Origin: Novosphingobium profundi
GTDB taxonomy: Bacteria > Pseudomonadota > Alphaproteobacteria > Sphingomonadales > Sphingomonadaceae
DNA length: 64,000 nucleotides
Direction: 5' to 3'
Assembly: GCF_018491765.1 (NCBI RefSeq)
Contig: NZ_JABWCU010000005.1
Span: forward strand, 278,985 to 342,984
Positions 8,978 through 17,388 of the stretch are shown in pieces. The position numbers and the translations under genes are program-made. Every line of letters begins with the position of its first letter. The stretch's first letter is position 1. The notes beneath the pieces are model-generated. The model was not told the origin of the DNA, did not search any database, and saw only the letters and a list, made by a program, of their open reading frames with translations.

Positions 8978-10308
8978 GCCCACTTGCCACTCGCCGCGCT
9001 AGCCTCACCCGGTTGGGAGCGCTTGGATTTGCCGGGACCGCGCTGGCCACGCTCGGCGGCTGCGGCACCGTGGTGCGCGCGCTGCGCGAGGAAACCCGCG
9101 GCATGGCCTCGCCCGGCCCCAGCGACCGGCGCCGGGCCGAGACCGCCTGGCGCTATTTTCGCAGCACCCGCAATGGCGCGACCGGCCTTTGCGAGGCGGT
9201 CGCCGGCGCCGGTTTCGCTTCGGCCACCAGCATCGCCGACCAGATCGCGGCGGGCCTTTGTGCCTATCGTCTGGGCGTGGTGTCGCGGGTCGATTTCGAC
9301 GCAGCCATGAGCGCGCTGCTCGCCTTCCTCGCGCGTGCACCGTTGGCCGGAGGCGCACTGCCGGGTCGCTTCTATGCGGTGGCGACGGGCGCGCTGATCG
9401 ATCCGCCGGCGGCCTCGGGCGATCCGGGCTGGTCGGGCATCCAGCTCGGACGGCTGCTGCTGTGGCTGCGCGCGCTGACCGACCGTTTCGAACAGTACCG
9501 CGTGCCGGTCGCCACGATCGTCGCGCGCTGGCGGATTTGCGATGCGCTCGACGACGAAGGCCGGATCTGCGAAGGCCTGCCCGGCAATCCGCAAGGGCTC
9601 GCCCGCCAGCCCGAGATTGGCGCGGGCTATGCGATCTACGCCGAGCAGGGCTACCGCGCCTGGGGGCTCTCGCCCGCGCGCACGGTGCCGCTTGCCAGCG
9701 ATTTCGCGGTTACCGTCGAAGGCCAGGACTTCGCGATTGGCGGTCTGGGTTCGAAGCGTCCGCCGCTTCAGATCATGCCCTATGCGCTGCTCGGGCTGGA
9801 GCTTGGCTGGAAGGGCGTTTCGGGCAGCGATCTCTCGGCCGAGAAGGCGCTCCTTGCGCGCATGTTCGACGTCCAGGACCGCCGCCGGGCGCGGACCGGC
9901 ATCCTGACCGCGCGCGCCGATTTCAAGCGCACCAGCGCGCCCTATGCGCTGATCGGCGGCATCGTCGCGGGCGGCACGCCCTGGGGCACGGTGGGTGAGG
10001 ACGGCACCGCCTTCCCCGAATTCGGCCTGCTGGCGACCAAGGCGAGCTTCGCGATGTGGGCGCTGGGCGCGCCTGGCGCCAAGGAGACCATGGCTGCCAC
10101 CGATACGCTGTTCGACGGCGGAGGCGGATGGCTGGAAGGGCGCTATGAGACGAGCGGAGCGCAGGAGTGGACGCGCAGCGCGGCGACCAACGCCGTGGTG
10201 CTCGAGGCGCTGCTCTACCGCGAGCTCGGTCCGGTGATCGACAAGGCCGAGCCGGCTGCGCTGACCCCCGACGGCACGGCCGGCTTCGCCTGCCCGCAGG
10301 CGCGATGA
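8974..10308 (+). CDS. DUF3131 lipoprotein with twin-arginine-like signal
   Basis: A 444-residue protein with a single DUF3131 domain. The frame has no ATG near the signal sequence; a TTG at 8974 overlaps the upstream TGA (TTGA) and yields T-R-R-A-S-L-T-R-L-G followed by a hydrophobic stretch and L-G-G-C, that is, a Tat-like lipoprotein signal. The domain is a divergent copy of those in the 3026-5737 gene, keeping R-N-G-A-T-G-L, the Q-L-G-R-L-L-L-W-L block, T-G-I-L-T-A-R-A and A-T-N-A-V-V-L-E. The first cysteine motif and the G-C-S-A-L-D block are changed. So the locus has three DUF3131 domains in two proteins, one secreted and one probably lipid-anchored. Its stop overlaps the next start (ATGA). 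Confidence 0.83.
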   Translation: MSPLATRRASLTRLGALGFAGTALATLGGCGTVVRALREETRGMASPGPSDRRRAETAWRYFRSTRNGATGLCEAVAGAGFASATSIADQIAAGLCAYRLGVVSRVDFDAAMSALLAFLARAPLAGGALPGRFYAVATGALIDPPAASGDPGWSGIQLGRLLLWLRALTDRFEQYRVPVATIVARWRICDALDDEGRICEGLPGNPQGLARQPEIGAGYAIYAEQGYRAWGLSPARTVPLASDFAVTVEGQDFAIGGLGSKRPPLQIMPYALLGLELGWKGVSGSDLSAEKALLARMFDVQDRRRARTGILTARADFKRTSAPYALIGGIVAGGTPWGTVGEDGTAFPEFGLLATKASFAMWALGAPGAKETMAATDTLFDGGGGWLEGRYETSGAQEWTRSAATNAVVLEALLYRELGPVIDKAEPAALTPDGTAGFACPQAR

Positions 10309-10832
10309 AAGTCCGCACCTTCACGGTTCCCGGCGAGGCCGGGGGGGAGGCGGGGGAGGAAGCCCGGCGCCTCGCGATCGTGGACAGCTTTCCCGTGCTG
10401 CACGAGCCCGTCTCGCTTGACGTGCAGTCGCTCGTGGCCGAGACCGCCGAGATTTTCGAGGTTCCGATAACGCTCATCTCGATCGTCACTCGCGACGAGC
10501 AGTGCTTTGCCGCGAGCCGCGGCCTCGACGTGCCTTCCACCCCGCGATCGATCTCGTTTTGCGGGCACGCGGTGGCGGCCGGAGCGACGCTGGTGGTCGA
10601 GGATGCCCTCGAGGATCCGCGCTTCGCGGGCAACCCCCTGGTGATCGGGCCGCCGCATATCCGCTTCTACGCGGGCGCGCCGCTGTTCGCGGCCGAGGGC
10701 CTCGCGATCGGGACCTTGTGCGTGATCGACACCGCGCGTCGCCGTTTTTCGGTGGACGACATCGCGCGCCTCGAACTCCAGGCTTCGCGGGTCATGCGCC
10801 GTCTCGAAGCGGCGCGAAAGGCGCATCCGTGA
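10305..10832 (+). CDS. GAF-domain sensor protein
   Basis: A 175-residue soluble protein that is almost entirely one GAF domain. Diagnostic runs are I-T-L-I-S-I-V-T-R-D-E-Q-C-F, P-R-S-I-S-F-C-G-H-A-V, V-V-E-D-A-L-E-D-P-R-F-A-G-N-P-L-V and I-G-T-L-C-V-I-D. This matches the stand-alone GAF proteins that often accompany histidine kinases. Start ATG 10305 overlaps the DUF3131 stop; its own stop overlaps the kinase start (GTGA). The overlaps tie the polysaccharide genes, this sensor and the kinase into one transcript. Ligand unknown. Confidence 0.87.
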   Translation: MKVRTFTVPGEAGGEAGEEARRLAIVDSFPVLHEPVSLDVQSLVAETAEIFEVPITLISIVTRDEQCFAASRGLDVPSTPRSISFCGHAVAAGATLVVEDALEDPRFAGNPLVIGPPHIRFYAGAPLFAAEGLAIGTLCVIDTARRRFSVDDIARLELQASRVMRRLEAARKAHP

Positions 10833-12055
10833 GCCGCGTGCGCAGCCGGGCGGTGCACGCCGTGGCGTGCTTCGTCATGCTGCTGGCGCTGGCGAGCGCG
10901 ATCGGGCTGCTGCGCGCCGGGCATCCGATGCTCGCGCTGGGGCTGGGCATGACCCTGGCCTCGCTGGCGATCATGGTCTGGCAGGTCGAGGCGCGTGCGA
11001 GTTTCGCCTCCGAGGCGCGGGCCAACGCGGCGCTGCTGCGCGCCACGCTCGACAACGTCGATCACGGCATTGCCCTGATCGATGCCGAGGGTGGCTTGCT
11101 GGCCTGGAACGCCCGGCTCGCCTCGTTGCTGGGCGTCATTCCCGAGCCGGGCATGCCGATCCACGCGATGATCGAACAGGCGCCCGGCTGGGCGGGCGAG
11201 CTCGAGGAAGTGCGCGCGGTGCGCAGCCGCAACCCGCTTCGTCTCGAGCGCGCGCTCCCGCTCAGCGAACGCTTCGTCGAAGTGCGCGGTGCGCCCGTAG
11301 AGGACGGCCTATACGCGCTGACGTATACCGACATCACCGAAAGGCGCGCGCAGGAGCGCCTGACCAGCGATTTCATCTCCAGCGTCAGCCACGAATTGCG
11401 CACGCCGCTGACTTCGATCCGCGGCGCGCTGGGGCTGATGCAGGCGGCCGGGGAGGAACTGCCGCCGCGTGTCGCCAGCCTCGCCGCGCTTGCCGGTCGC
11501 AACGCCGAGCGCCTGCTCACGCTCGTCAACGACCTGCTCGACGTCGAGAAGATCGAGAGTGGACGGCTCGATTTCGATTTTGCGCCGGTCGACCTTAACG
11601 CGATCGCGCTTGAGGCGGCGGAGGTGAACGCCGCCTACGCCCAGCGGCGCGGGGTGACCCTGACGCTGGGACGCGAGGTTCGCCCGGTGATGGTCCGTGC
11701 CGATGCCGGACGCCTCCAGCAGGTCATGGCCAATCTCATTTCCAATGCGGCCAAGTTCTCGCCGCAGGGCGGGATCGTGACGATCACCGTGGAACTGCGC
11801 CTGGGCGAGGCGCTGATAACGGTGCACGACCACGGCGAGGGCGTGCCCGAAGCCTTCCGTTCGCGCATCTTCGGCAAGTTCGCGCAGGCGGCGAGCGGCG
11901 ACCAGCGCCAGACCGGGGGTAGCGGCCTGGGCCTCAACATTTCGCGCGCGATCGTCGAGCGTCACGGCGGCACGATCGGCTTCACCAGCGAGCCGGGCAA
12001 CACCAGCTTTCGCGTCGTCCTGCCGATCATGGCGGCGGCCAGCCAGGCCGCCTGA
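10829..12055 (+). CDS. Membrane sensor histidine kinase with PAS domain
   Basis: A 408-residue kinase. Two N-terminal helices (about 9-28 and 32-51) with almost no periplasmic loop are followed by a PAS-like domain (about 68-170) and the HisKA domain with phospho-acceptor His188 in S-V-S-H-E-L-R-T-P-L. The HATPase domain has an N box with N-L-I-S-N-A-A-K-F-S, a G1 box with D-H-G-E-G-V-P, and a G2 box with G-G-S-G-L-G-L-N. The start is GTG 10829, overlapping the GAF stop. The missing periplasmic domain suggests that it senses membrane or cytoplasmic cues, perhaps through the GAF protein. No response regulator follows it directly; its partner may be one of the receivers in the next 5 kb. Confidence 0.9.
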   Translation: MSRVRSRAVHAVACFVMLLALASAIGLLRAGHPMLALGLGMTLASLAIMVWQVEARASFASEARANAALLRATLDNVDHGIALIDAEGGLLAWNARLASLLGVIPEPGMPIHAMIEQAPGWAGELEEVRAVRSRNPLRLERALPLSERFVEVRGAPVEDGLYALTYTDITERRAQERLTSDFISSVSHELRTPLTSIRGALGLMQAAGEELPPRVASLAALAGRNAERLLTLVNDLLDVEKIESGRLDFDFAPVDLNAIALEAAEVNAAYAQRRGVTLTLGREVRPVMVRADAGRLQQVMANLISNAAKFSPQGGIVTITVELRLGEALITVHDHGEGVPEAFRSRIFGKFAQAASGDQRQTGGSGLGLNISRAIVERHGGTIGFTSEPGNTSFRVVLPIMAAASQAA

Positions 12056-12071
12056 GTCCTCGCCGGTGGCT

Positions 12072-12506
12072 TCAGCCGCCCTTGGTGAGCACGAGCCGAT
12101 TGACGCCGTCCCGGCTTTCGTAGGCCACTTCGTCGGTGCAGCCGTGAATGATCGCGGCGCCGCGCCCGCTTGTGGCGTGCCCCTCGGGCAGCGCGGTGTT
12201 CGCGAAGAACGCGGGGGGAACCGGTGAGCCGGTGTCGGTCAGGGTCAGGTGCACCCGCCCACTCTCGATGGCGATGGCGAGGGTGATCGAGCCCGCGTCC
12301 TGGCCGACGTAACCGTGTTCGACGATGTTGTTGGCCGCCTCGACGAGCGCCAGTTCGAGCTCGAACAAGGCCATGTCGTCGATGCCGGCCCGGGAGCAGG
12401 CCTGGCGCAAGTGCTCGGCCAGCGCGCGCACCGAGGCGAGGTCGGCGGGTACGACCAACTCGCCGGGCGGCGTCGGCTCGTGCCTTGCGTCAGGCGAGGA
12501 TGGCAC
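12072..12506 (-). CDS. RsbW-like anti-sigma/serine kinase ATPase
   Basis: A 144-residue GHKL ATPase of the HATPase_c_2 type used in partner-switching systems. The N box reads E-L-A-L-V-E-A-A-N-N-I-V-E-H-G-Y, and the nucleotide-binding glycine region has D-T-G-S-P-V-P and S-G-R-G-A-A-I-I. The start is GTG 12506, overlapping the STAS gene by 17 bases. It would phosphorylate the STAS protein encoded just upstream in the operon, or bind a target when that protein is phosphorylated. No sigma factor is adjacent, so the output could be a non-sigma target. Confidence 0.87.
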   Translation of the reverse strand: MPSSPDARHEPTPPGELVVPADLASVRALAEHLRQACSRAGIDDMALFELELALVEAANNIVEHGYVGQDAGSITLAIAIESGRVHLTLTDTGSPVPPAFFANTALPEGHATSGRGAAIIHGCTDEVAYESRDGVNRLVLTKGG

Positions 12507-12813
12507 GGGCCTCGTCCTCGCTGTCGCACAGCCGAAACAGCGAATCGAGGCGGGTCAGCTCGAACAGTCGGCGCACGCCCGGCGCCGCGCCGACAACCGC
12601 GACGCGCCCGCCCGGCCCCATGCGCTTGAGCATCGAGACCAGCACGCCGAGCCCGGTGCTGTCGATGAAGCCGACCGGGGTCAGGTCGAGCAGGATCCGG
12701 TCGGGCTGGTCGACCAGCAGGGGATCGAGCGTGGCGCGAAACGGCGCGGCGGCCATGGCGTCGAGGCGCGGCTGCTCGACCGTGATCGTGAGCGGGGAGG
12801 CTGGGGCGGTCAT
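12490..12813 (-). CDS. STAS-domain anti-sigma-factor antagonist
   Basis: A 107-residue single STAS domain. The switch serine is expected at Ser52 in F-I-D-S-T-G-L-G, the site phosphorylated by RsbW-like kinases. The protein is encoded between the receiver-phosphatase (ATGA overlap with its stop) and the RsbW-like ATPase (17-base overlap). The three proteins form a complete partner switch: phosphatase, antagonist and kinase. Confidence 0.9.
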   Translation of the reverse strand: MTAPASPLTITVEQPRLDAMAAAPFRATLDPLLVDQPDRILLDLTPVGFIDSTGLGVLVSMLKRMGPGGRVAVVGAAPGVRRLFELTRLDSLFRLCDSEDEARAILA

Positions 12814-14027
12814 TGCGGTCCTTTCAGGGGGGCATTCTCGATAGCGATGAGGGAGAGGTCATCGTCGTTTCCGGCGCGCCCGCAAAAGCGGGCGAGTTCG
12901 GCCTCGATGGCCTCGACCGATGCCGGGAGCGACAGCGCCCGGCCGGCCTCGACCCCGGTGCACAGGCGCTCGAGGCCGAATTCCTCGCCAGCGGTTCCGG
13001 TGCTCTCGGTGACCCCGTCCGAATAGAGGACGAGCCGCGATCCCACCGGGAAATCGAAGCGTACCGGCTCGTAGGGCGTGTCCGGGAACCAGCCGACCGG
13101 CATCGCCCGGCCGCCGGTGAGGACCTCGGTCCGGTCCGGCCGGGCAAGAACGGGCGGGGGATGTCCGGCGCAGATCAGCCAGCCTTCCTCCCACTCGGGC
13201 AGCAGCAGGCAGGCCGCGATGGTCGCGTAGTCCTCGTCGCCGCGCTCGCAGACTTCGGCGTTGAGCAGGCCGAGCGCCTCGGACAGCTCTTCGGGCGTCT
13301 TGGGGCGCAGCTGGTTGAGGCGGTGATGAAGGTGAAAGGAATCGAGCGCGGCCGGGACGCCGTGCCCCTTCACGTCGATGAGGAACAGCAGCACGCCGCC
13401 CTCGCGCAGCGGCGCCGCACCGATCGTGTCGCCGCCCAGTTCGGCGGTCGGGCGGTAGATCAGCGCCAAGTCGAGAGTGCCCATAGTGCCCGGCTCGGGC
13501 AGCAGGCGACGTTGCAGGCTGTGCGCGGCCTCGAGGTCGGCGCGCACGTGCTGGAGCGCTTCGCGGGTGCGCTGGTGCGCGCTCGCGAGCATGTTGTTGC
13601 GGCGCTCGAGCTTGCGGTGGAGCAGCCGGTTGCGCCGTGCGGTCTCGACCGCGAACTCGAGCTTGATCGCCTCGACCGGCTTTTCGATGAAGTCGTCGAC
13701 GCCGGCCTCGACCGCGCTGCGCATCGCCTGGGCATCGCCGCGGGCGGTCATCATCAGGATGTGCAGGTAGCCTTCGCGACGGCGCGCGGCGCGCGCACGG
13801 CGGACCAGCTCCATGCCGTCGATCCCGGGCATCTGCCAGTCGGTGACGACCATGTCGAAATGGGCCTCGGCCAGGCGCGCAAGCCCGTGGCCGCCGTCAC
13901 AGGCGGTCTCGACCGAGCAGCCGAAGCCTTCGAGCTGTATGGCCAGCACTTCGGCCATGAGCTCGTCGTCGTCCACGACAAGCACCTTGAGGCGCGAGGA
14001 AGGCCGGTTCGGGGAGGGGGGTGCCAT
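12810..14027 (-). CDS. Response regulator with PP2C (RsbU/SpoIIE-type) phosphatase output
   Basis: A 405-residue protein. The N-terminal receiver has acidic residues V-V-D-D-D at about 18-21, phospho-acceptor Asp63 in V-T-D-W-Q-M-P-G-I-D, and the conserved Lys in F-I-E-K-P. A coiled-coil linker (about 135-180) leads to a PPM-type phosphatase domain with L-G-G-D-T-I-G, D-V-K-G-H-G-V-P-A-A-L, Y-S-D-G-V-T-E and D-D-L-S-L-I-A. Phosphorylation would switch on dephosphorylation of the STAS antagonist. Start ATG 14027 opens directly before the receiver; longer frames upstream run into the divergent promoter region. It links the two-component block to the partner switch. Confidence 0.92.
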   Translation of the reverse strand: MAPPSPNRPSSRLKVLVVDDDELMAEVLAIQLEGFGCSVETACDGGHGLARLAEAHFDMVVTDWQMPGIDGMELVRRARAARRREGYLHILMMTARGDAQAMRSAVEAGVDDFIEKPVEAIKLEFAVETARRNRLLHRKLERRNNMLASAHQRTREALQHVRADLEAAHSLQRRLLPEPGTMGTLDLALIYRPTAELGGDTIGAAPLREGGVLLFLIDVKGHGVPAALDSFHLHHRLNQLRPKTPEELSEALGLLNAEVCERGDEDYATIAACLLLPEWEEGWLICAGHPPPVLARPDRTEVLTGGRAMPVGWFPDTPYEPVRFDFPVGSRLVLYSDGVTESTGTAGEEFGLERLCTGVEAGRALSLPASVEAIEAELARFCGRAGNDDDLSLIAIENAPLKGPQ

Positions 14028-14092
14028 CAACGTGATCCGCAATCTGCTTGCCCACGCTTGTAGGGGCCAAGCGTAAACATTTGCAAACCTGC

Positions 14093-14123
14093 TTGCGATA
14101 AGCAACGTGGAGCTACCTATAAG
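14093..14123 (+). promoter_or_regulatory. Tentative promoter of the hybrid-kinase operon
   Basis: TTGCGA (14093) and TATAAG (14118) with a 19-bp spacer precede the hybrid kinase. The spacing is loose and the call is weak. If right, transcription would start near 14130, which rules out the GTG at 14107 and supports ATG 14188 as the start. The 160-bp gap also serves the divergent phosphatase operon. Confidence 0.3.
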
Positions 14124-14187
14124 GTTTGTAGGCTGCGAGCCGTTCGCGGCTTCATTCCGAAATTTCAAGAATCTGGCAAGGTCGCTG

Positions 14188-16725
14188 ATGGAAGAAGCCC
14201 GAGGTATTCGTACACGTATCAAGGTCGAGAACTGGCGGCGGCGCATCGCGATCGGCGGTGTCGCGCTGGCGCTGCTGGTCATGGCCGGGATCGGCACGCT
14301 GCTCTCGAGCGAGGCGCGGCTCTCCGAGGAACTGCGTGTCGAGGAGCTCGCCGCGCAGGATCGCCGGGCGCTGATCCAGTCGGTTCTGTCCGCGCACCAG
14401 GACATCGAGACCGGCTCGCGCGGCTACGTGATCACAGGCAAGGAAACGTTTCTCGAGCCTTACCACAGGGCCTTTGCCGACCTTGGCCGCATCGAGCCGG
14501 CCTTGCGCCGCGCCTTCCTCGATTCGGGGCAGGAACGCGGGCTGGTCGAGAGCATTTCCGAGCTTTCGCGCCAGAAGCGCCTGTTCGCGCAAGCGACCAT
14601 CGACGCGCGCCGCGCGAATGACGAGGCGCGGGCCGACGCGATGATCTCGGCGGGCAACGGCAAGCGGCTGATGGACGGCATTCGCGCTAATATCGCCGAT
14701 CTCGAGCGCCTCCAGTCGGCCGATCTTGCCGAGGCGACAGCGCGCGCGACCCAGGCGCTCGACACGCAGCACACCATGAGCATCACCCTGCTGGTCGTGC
14801 TCGCGATTTTGCTCATGGTGGCCTGGATAGCGCTACAGAGCACCAGCGCGAGCCGCGACAAGGTGCTGATCTCGCTCCAGGACCTCTCCTCGCGTCGCAA
14901 GGCGATCCTCGAGGGGGCGATGGACGGGATCATCATGATCAATCCCAGCGGCAGCATGGAAAGCGTCAATCCGGCGGTCGAGCGCATGTTCGGCTACGAA
15001 GCCACGCAGCTCGAGCGGCGCGACATGGGCATGCTCTTCGCCAACAGTCCGGCAGTGGGGCGCGTGGCGCAAGCGCTCAAGGGCCTCGATCTGCCCGACG
15101 ATGGGCCTGGCAAATCGCAAGTCTACGAGGCGATCCGCCGCGATGGCTCGGTCTTTCCGATCGAGGTCTCGATCTCGCGCACCCAGCTCAGCGAAGGCGA
15201 GCGCTACGTCGCGGTGCTGCGCGACGTCACCGAGCGCCAGCGCATCGAGCAGATGAAGTCCGAATTCGTCTCAACCGTGAGCCACGAACTGCGCACCCCG
15301 TTGACCTCGATCGCCGGCTCGCTGGGCCTGCTGCGGGCCAGCGCCAAGGGCATGGACGAGCGCGCCGGCCGGTTGGTCGAGATCGCGCACGGCAATGCCA
15401 ATCGCCTCGTGCGCCTGATCAACGACATCCTCGACATCGAGAAGATGGAAGCCGGGCGCATGCCCTTCACGATGCGCCTGATCGATCTCGACGCGGCGAT
15501 CGGCAACGCCATGGAGGCGATCGACAGCTACGCGAGCGAATACGGCGTGAGGGTCGAACGCGCCAAGGGCAGCGCTCCGGGGCCGGCGATGGTGTCGGCC
15601 GACCAGGATCGCCTCGGTCAGGTCTTCGATAACCTGCTTTCGAACGCGATCAAGTTCTCCCCGCGCGGCGCCGCGGTCACGCTCGGGATCGAAACCCTTA
15701 CCGATGGAAGCCAGACGATCGGTTACCTCGTCTCGGTCACCGACCGGGGGCCGGGCATTCCCGAGGAGTTCCAGAGCCGGGTCTTCACGAAGTTCGCGCA
15801 GGCCGATTCGTCCGACACCCGCCAGCGCGGCGGCACCGGCCTTGGCCTCAGCATCGTGCGCGAGATCGTGCGCCGGCTCGACGGCGAGGTCGACTTTGTC
15901 ACCCAGCCCGGCGAGGGGACGACCTTCCGCGTGCGGCTCCCGGCCGCCAATGCCCCCAAGGCCGATCTCACGCGGGCGTCGTCCTCGCCGACCCTGCTGG
16001 TCTGCGGCAACGGCGCGGCGACGACGTTCACCGGAGCCTTGCGCAGCGCGGGCTATGGCGTGCGGCTGGTGCACGACCTCGAGGCGGTCAAGGAAATCGC
16101 CCGCCACGAACGCTTTGACGGTGTGGTCGTCGACATGGGGCTGCCCGATGGCGGCGGCATTGCGATGATCCGGGCGGTCCGCGAGACTTCGGTCAACGCC
16201 CGCACCCAGATCCTCGCCATCGGCGCGCAGCCGGGCGAAAGCGAACTCGACGGGGATGCGGCGGTCGTGCTCGACTGGCTGCGCAAGCCGGTCGACGTGG
16301 GCCGGTTGATCAGCAGCGTGACCGCCGCCGCCGACGGGCAGGGCGGGGCCTTGCCCTCGGTCCTGCACGTCGAGGACGACCCCGACGTGGTCAAGGTGAT
16401 CGACGCGGCGCTCGAAGGGCGGGCGGTGGTCATTTCCGCGAATTCGCTCGAAGCCGCGCGGCGCGCCTTGGCCGAGCACCGCTTTGACCTTGCCGTGCTT
16501 GATCTCGAGCTGGCCGACGGCAATGGAACTTCGCTGTTGCCCGACCTTACCAGCGCGGGCAACGGGCCGGTGCCGGTCGTGATCTTTTCCGCCCAGGACG
16601 CCGATCCCGAAGTGGCGGACCGTGTCGAAGCTTATCTCACCAAGGCCAGGACCCCGATCAGCGACCTCGTCGCGACCGTCGAGGCCCTGGTCGCCAAGCC
16701 CCGCCAGCAGGAGCCGATTTCATGA
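14188..16725 (+). CDS. CHASE3-type hybrid histidine kinase with two receivers
   Basis: An 845-residue kinase. The first helix (about 18-38) and a second helix (about 195-215) enclose a periplasmic helical region with the CHASE3 hallmark D-I-E-T-G-S-R-G-Y-V-I-T-G. A PAS domain (about 235-350), HisKA with His366 in T-V-S-H-E-L-R-T-P-L and a HATPase domain (N-L-L-S-N-A-I-K-F, D-R-G-P-G-I-P, G-G-T-G-L-G-L-S) follow. Of two C-terminal receivers, the first keeps the phospho-Asp (V-V-V-D-M-G-L-P-D) and lysine but lacks the N-terminal acidic pair (L-L-V-C-G-N-G). The second is intact (H-V-E-D-D, V-L-D-L-E-L). Start ATG 14188 is preferred to the GTG at 14107. Its stop overlaps the next receiver gene. 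It probably feeds a relay with the Hpt protein and the single receiver. Confidence 0.92.
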   Translation: MEEARGIRTRIKVENWRRRIAIGGVALALLVMAGIGTLLSSEARLSEELRVEELAAQDRRALIQSVLSAHQDIETGSRGYVITGKETFLEPYHRAFADLGRIEPALRRAFLDSGQERGLVESISELSRQKRLFAQATIDARRANDEARADAMISAGNGKRLMDGIRANIADLERLQSADLAEATARATQALDTQHTMSITLLVVLAILLMVAWIALQSTSASRDKVLISLQDLSSRRKAILEGAMDGIIMINPSGSMESVNPAVERMFGYEATQLERRDMGMLFANSPAVGRVAQALKGLDLPDDGPGKSQVYEAIRRDGSVFPIEVSISRTQLSEGERYVAVLRDVTERQRIEQMKSEFVSTVSHELRTPLTSIAGSLGLLRASAKGMDERAGRLVEIAHGNANRLVRLINDILDIEKMEAGRMPFTMRLIDLDAAIGNAMEAIDSYASEYGVRVERAKGSAPGPAMVSADQDRLGQVFDNLLSNAIKFSPRGAAVTLGIETLTDGSQTIGYLVSVTDRGPGIPEEFQSRVFTKFAQADSSDTRQRGGTGLGLSIVREIVRRLDGEVDFVTQPGEGTTFRVRLPAANAPKADLTRASSSPTLLVCGNGAATTFTGALRSAGYGVRLVHDLEAVKEIARHERFDGVVVDMGLPDGGGIAMIRAVRETSVNARTQILAIGAQPGESELDGDAAVVLDWLRKPVDVGRLISSVTAAADGQGGALPSVLHVEDDPDVVKVIDAALEGRAVVISANSLEAARRALAEHRFDLAVLDLELADGNGTSLLPDLTSAGNGPVPVVIFSAQDADPEVADRVEAYLTKARTPISDLVATVEALVAKPRQQEPIS

Positions 16726-17093
16726 ACATGCGCGTGCTGTACGTCGACGACGAGCCGGATTTGCGCGAAGTCGCGGTCATGTCGCTTGAACTCGATCCCG
16801 ACCTGGAGGTGCGCGCCTGCGGGTCTGGCGCTGAGGCGCTGGTCCTGCTCGAGAGCTGGGAGCCCGATCTCATCCTGCTCGACCTGATGATGCCCCAGAT
16901 GGACGGTCCCTCGACCCATCGGGCGATCGTCGAGCGTTTCGGGGACCGCTTCCCGATCGTCTATTTCACGGCGCGGGCCGAGGAAAAGGAAAAGGAGCGG
17001 CTGATCGGCCTGGGGGCGCTCGGCGTGATCGCCAAGCCCTTCGACCCGATGAACCTCGCCTCGCAGGTGCGCGCGCATGTCGAACGGGCCTGA
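16722..17093 (+). CDS. Single-domain response regulator
   Basis: A 123-residue CheY-like receiver with no output domain. Acid pocket Y-V-D-D-E (9-11), phospho-acceptor Asp54 in L-L-D-L-M-M-P-Q-M-D-G, the T in Y-F-T-A-R-A and the lysine in I-A-K-P-F are all present. ATGA overlap with the hybrid kinase and a 17-base overlap with the Hpt gene show strict co-expression. It would act as a shuttle or phosphate sink in the relay. Confidence 0.92.
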   Translation: MNMRVLYVDDEPDLREVAVMSLELDPDLEVRACGSGAEALVLLESWEPDLILLDLMMPQMDGPSTHRAIVERFGDRFPIVYFTARAEEKEKERLIGLGALGVIAKPFDPMNLASQVRAHVERA

Positions 17094-17367
17094 GGGTGTC
17101 GACCGCCTTGCGGCGGTGCGCGCGCGTTTCCTGGTGCGCCTCGCCGAGGAGCGCGCGGCGCTGGCCTCGGGGGCGCTTTCGGGCGAGGATACGATCATGC
17201 TGGTCCACCGCATGGCGGGGCTTGCCGGTACGCTCGGGGCCGACGAGGTCTGCAGCAAGGCGCAGGCCTATGAGCGCGGCCTGCTCGACGCGGACGGGGA
17301 CGCCGGGGCTCGTGCGCGCAGTCACGCCGAGCTGATCGCGGCCATCGACGGTTATCTCAAGGCCTGA
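17077..17367 (+). CDS. Histidine phosphotransfer (Hpt) protein
   Basis: A 96-residue all-helical Hpt domain with the phospho-acceptor at His44 in M-L-V-H-R-M-A-G-L-A-G-T-L-G. It has no other domain. It would carry phosphate between the hybrid kinase receivers and a response regulator, possibly the divergent receiver-phosphatase. It is the last gene of the three-gene operon. Confidence 0.85.
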   Translation: MSNGPEGVDRLAAVRARFLVRLAEERAALASGALSGEDTIMLVHRMAGLAGTLGADEVCSKAQAYERGLLDADGDAGARARSHAELIAAIDGYLKA

Positions 17368-17388
17368 ACCGCCCGCGCGGGGACGGGC

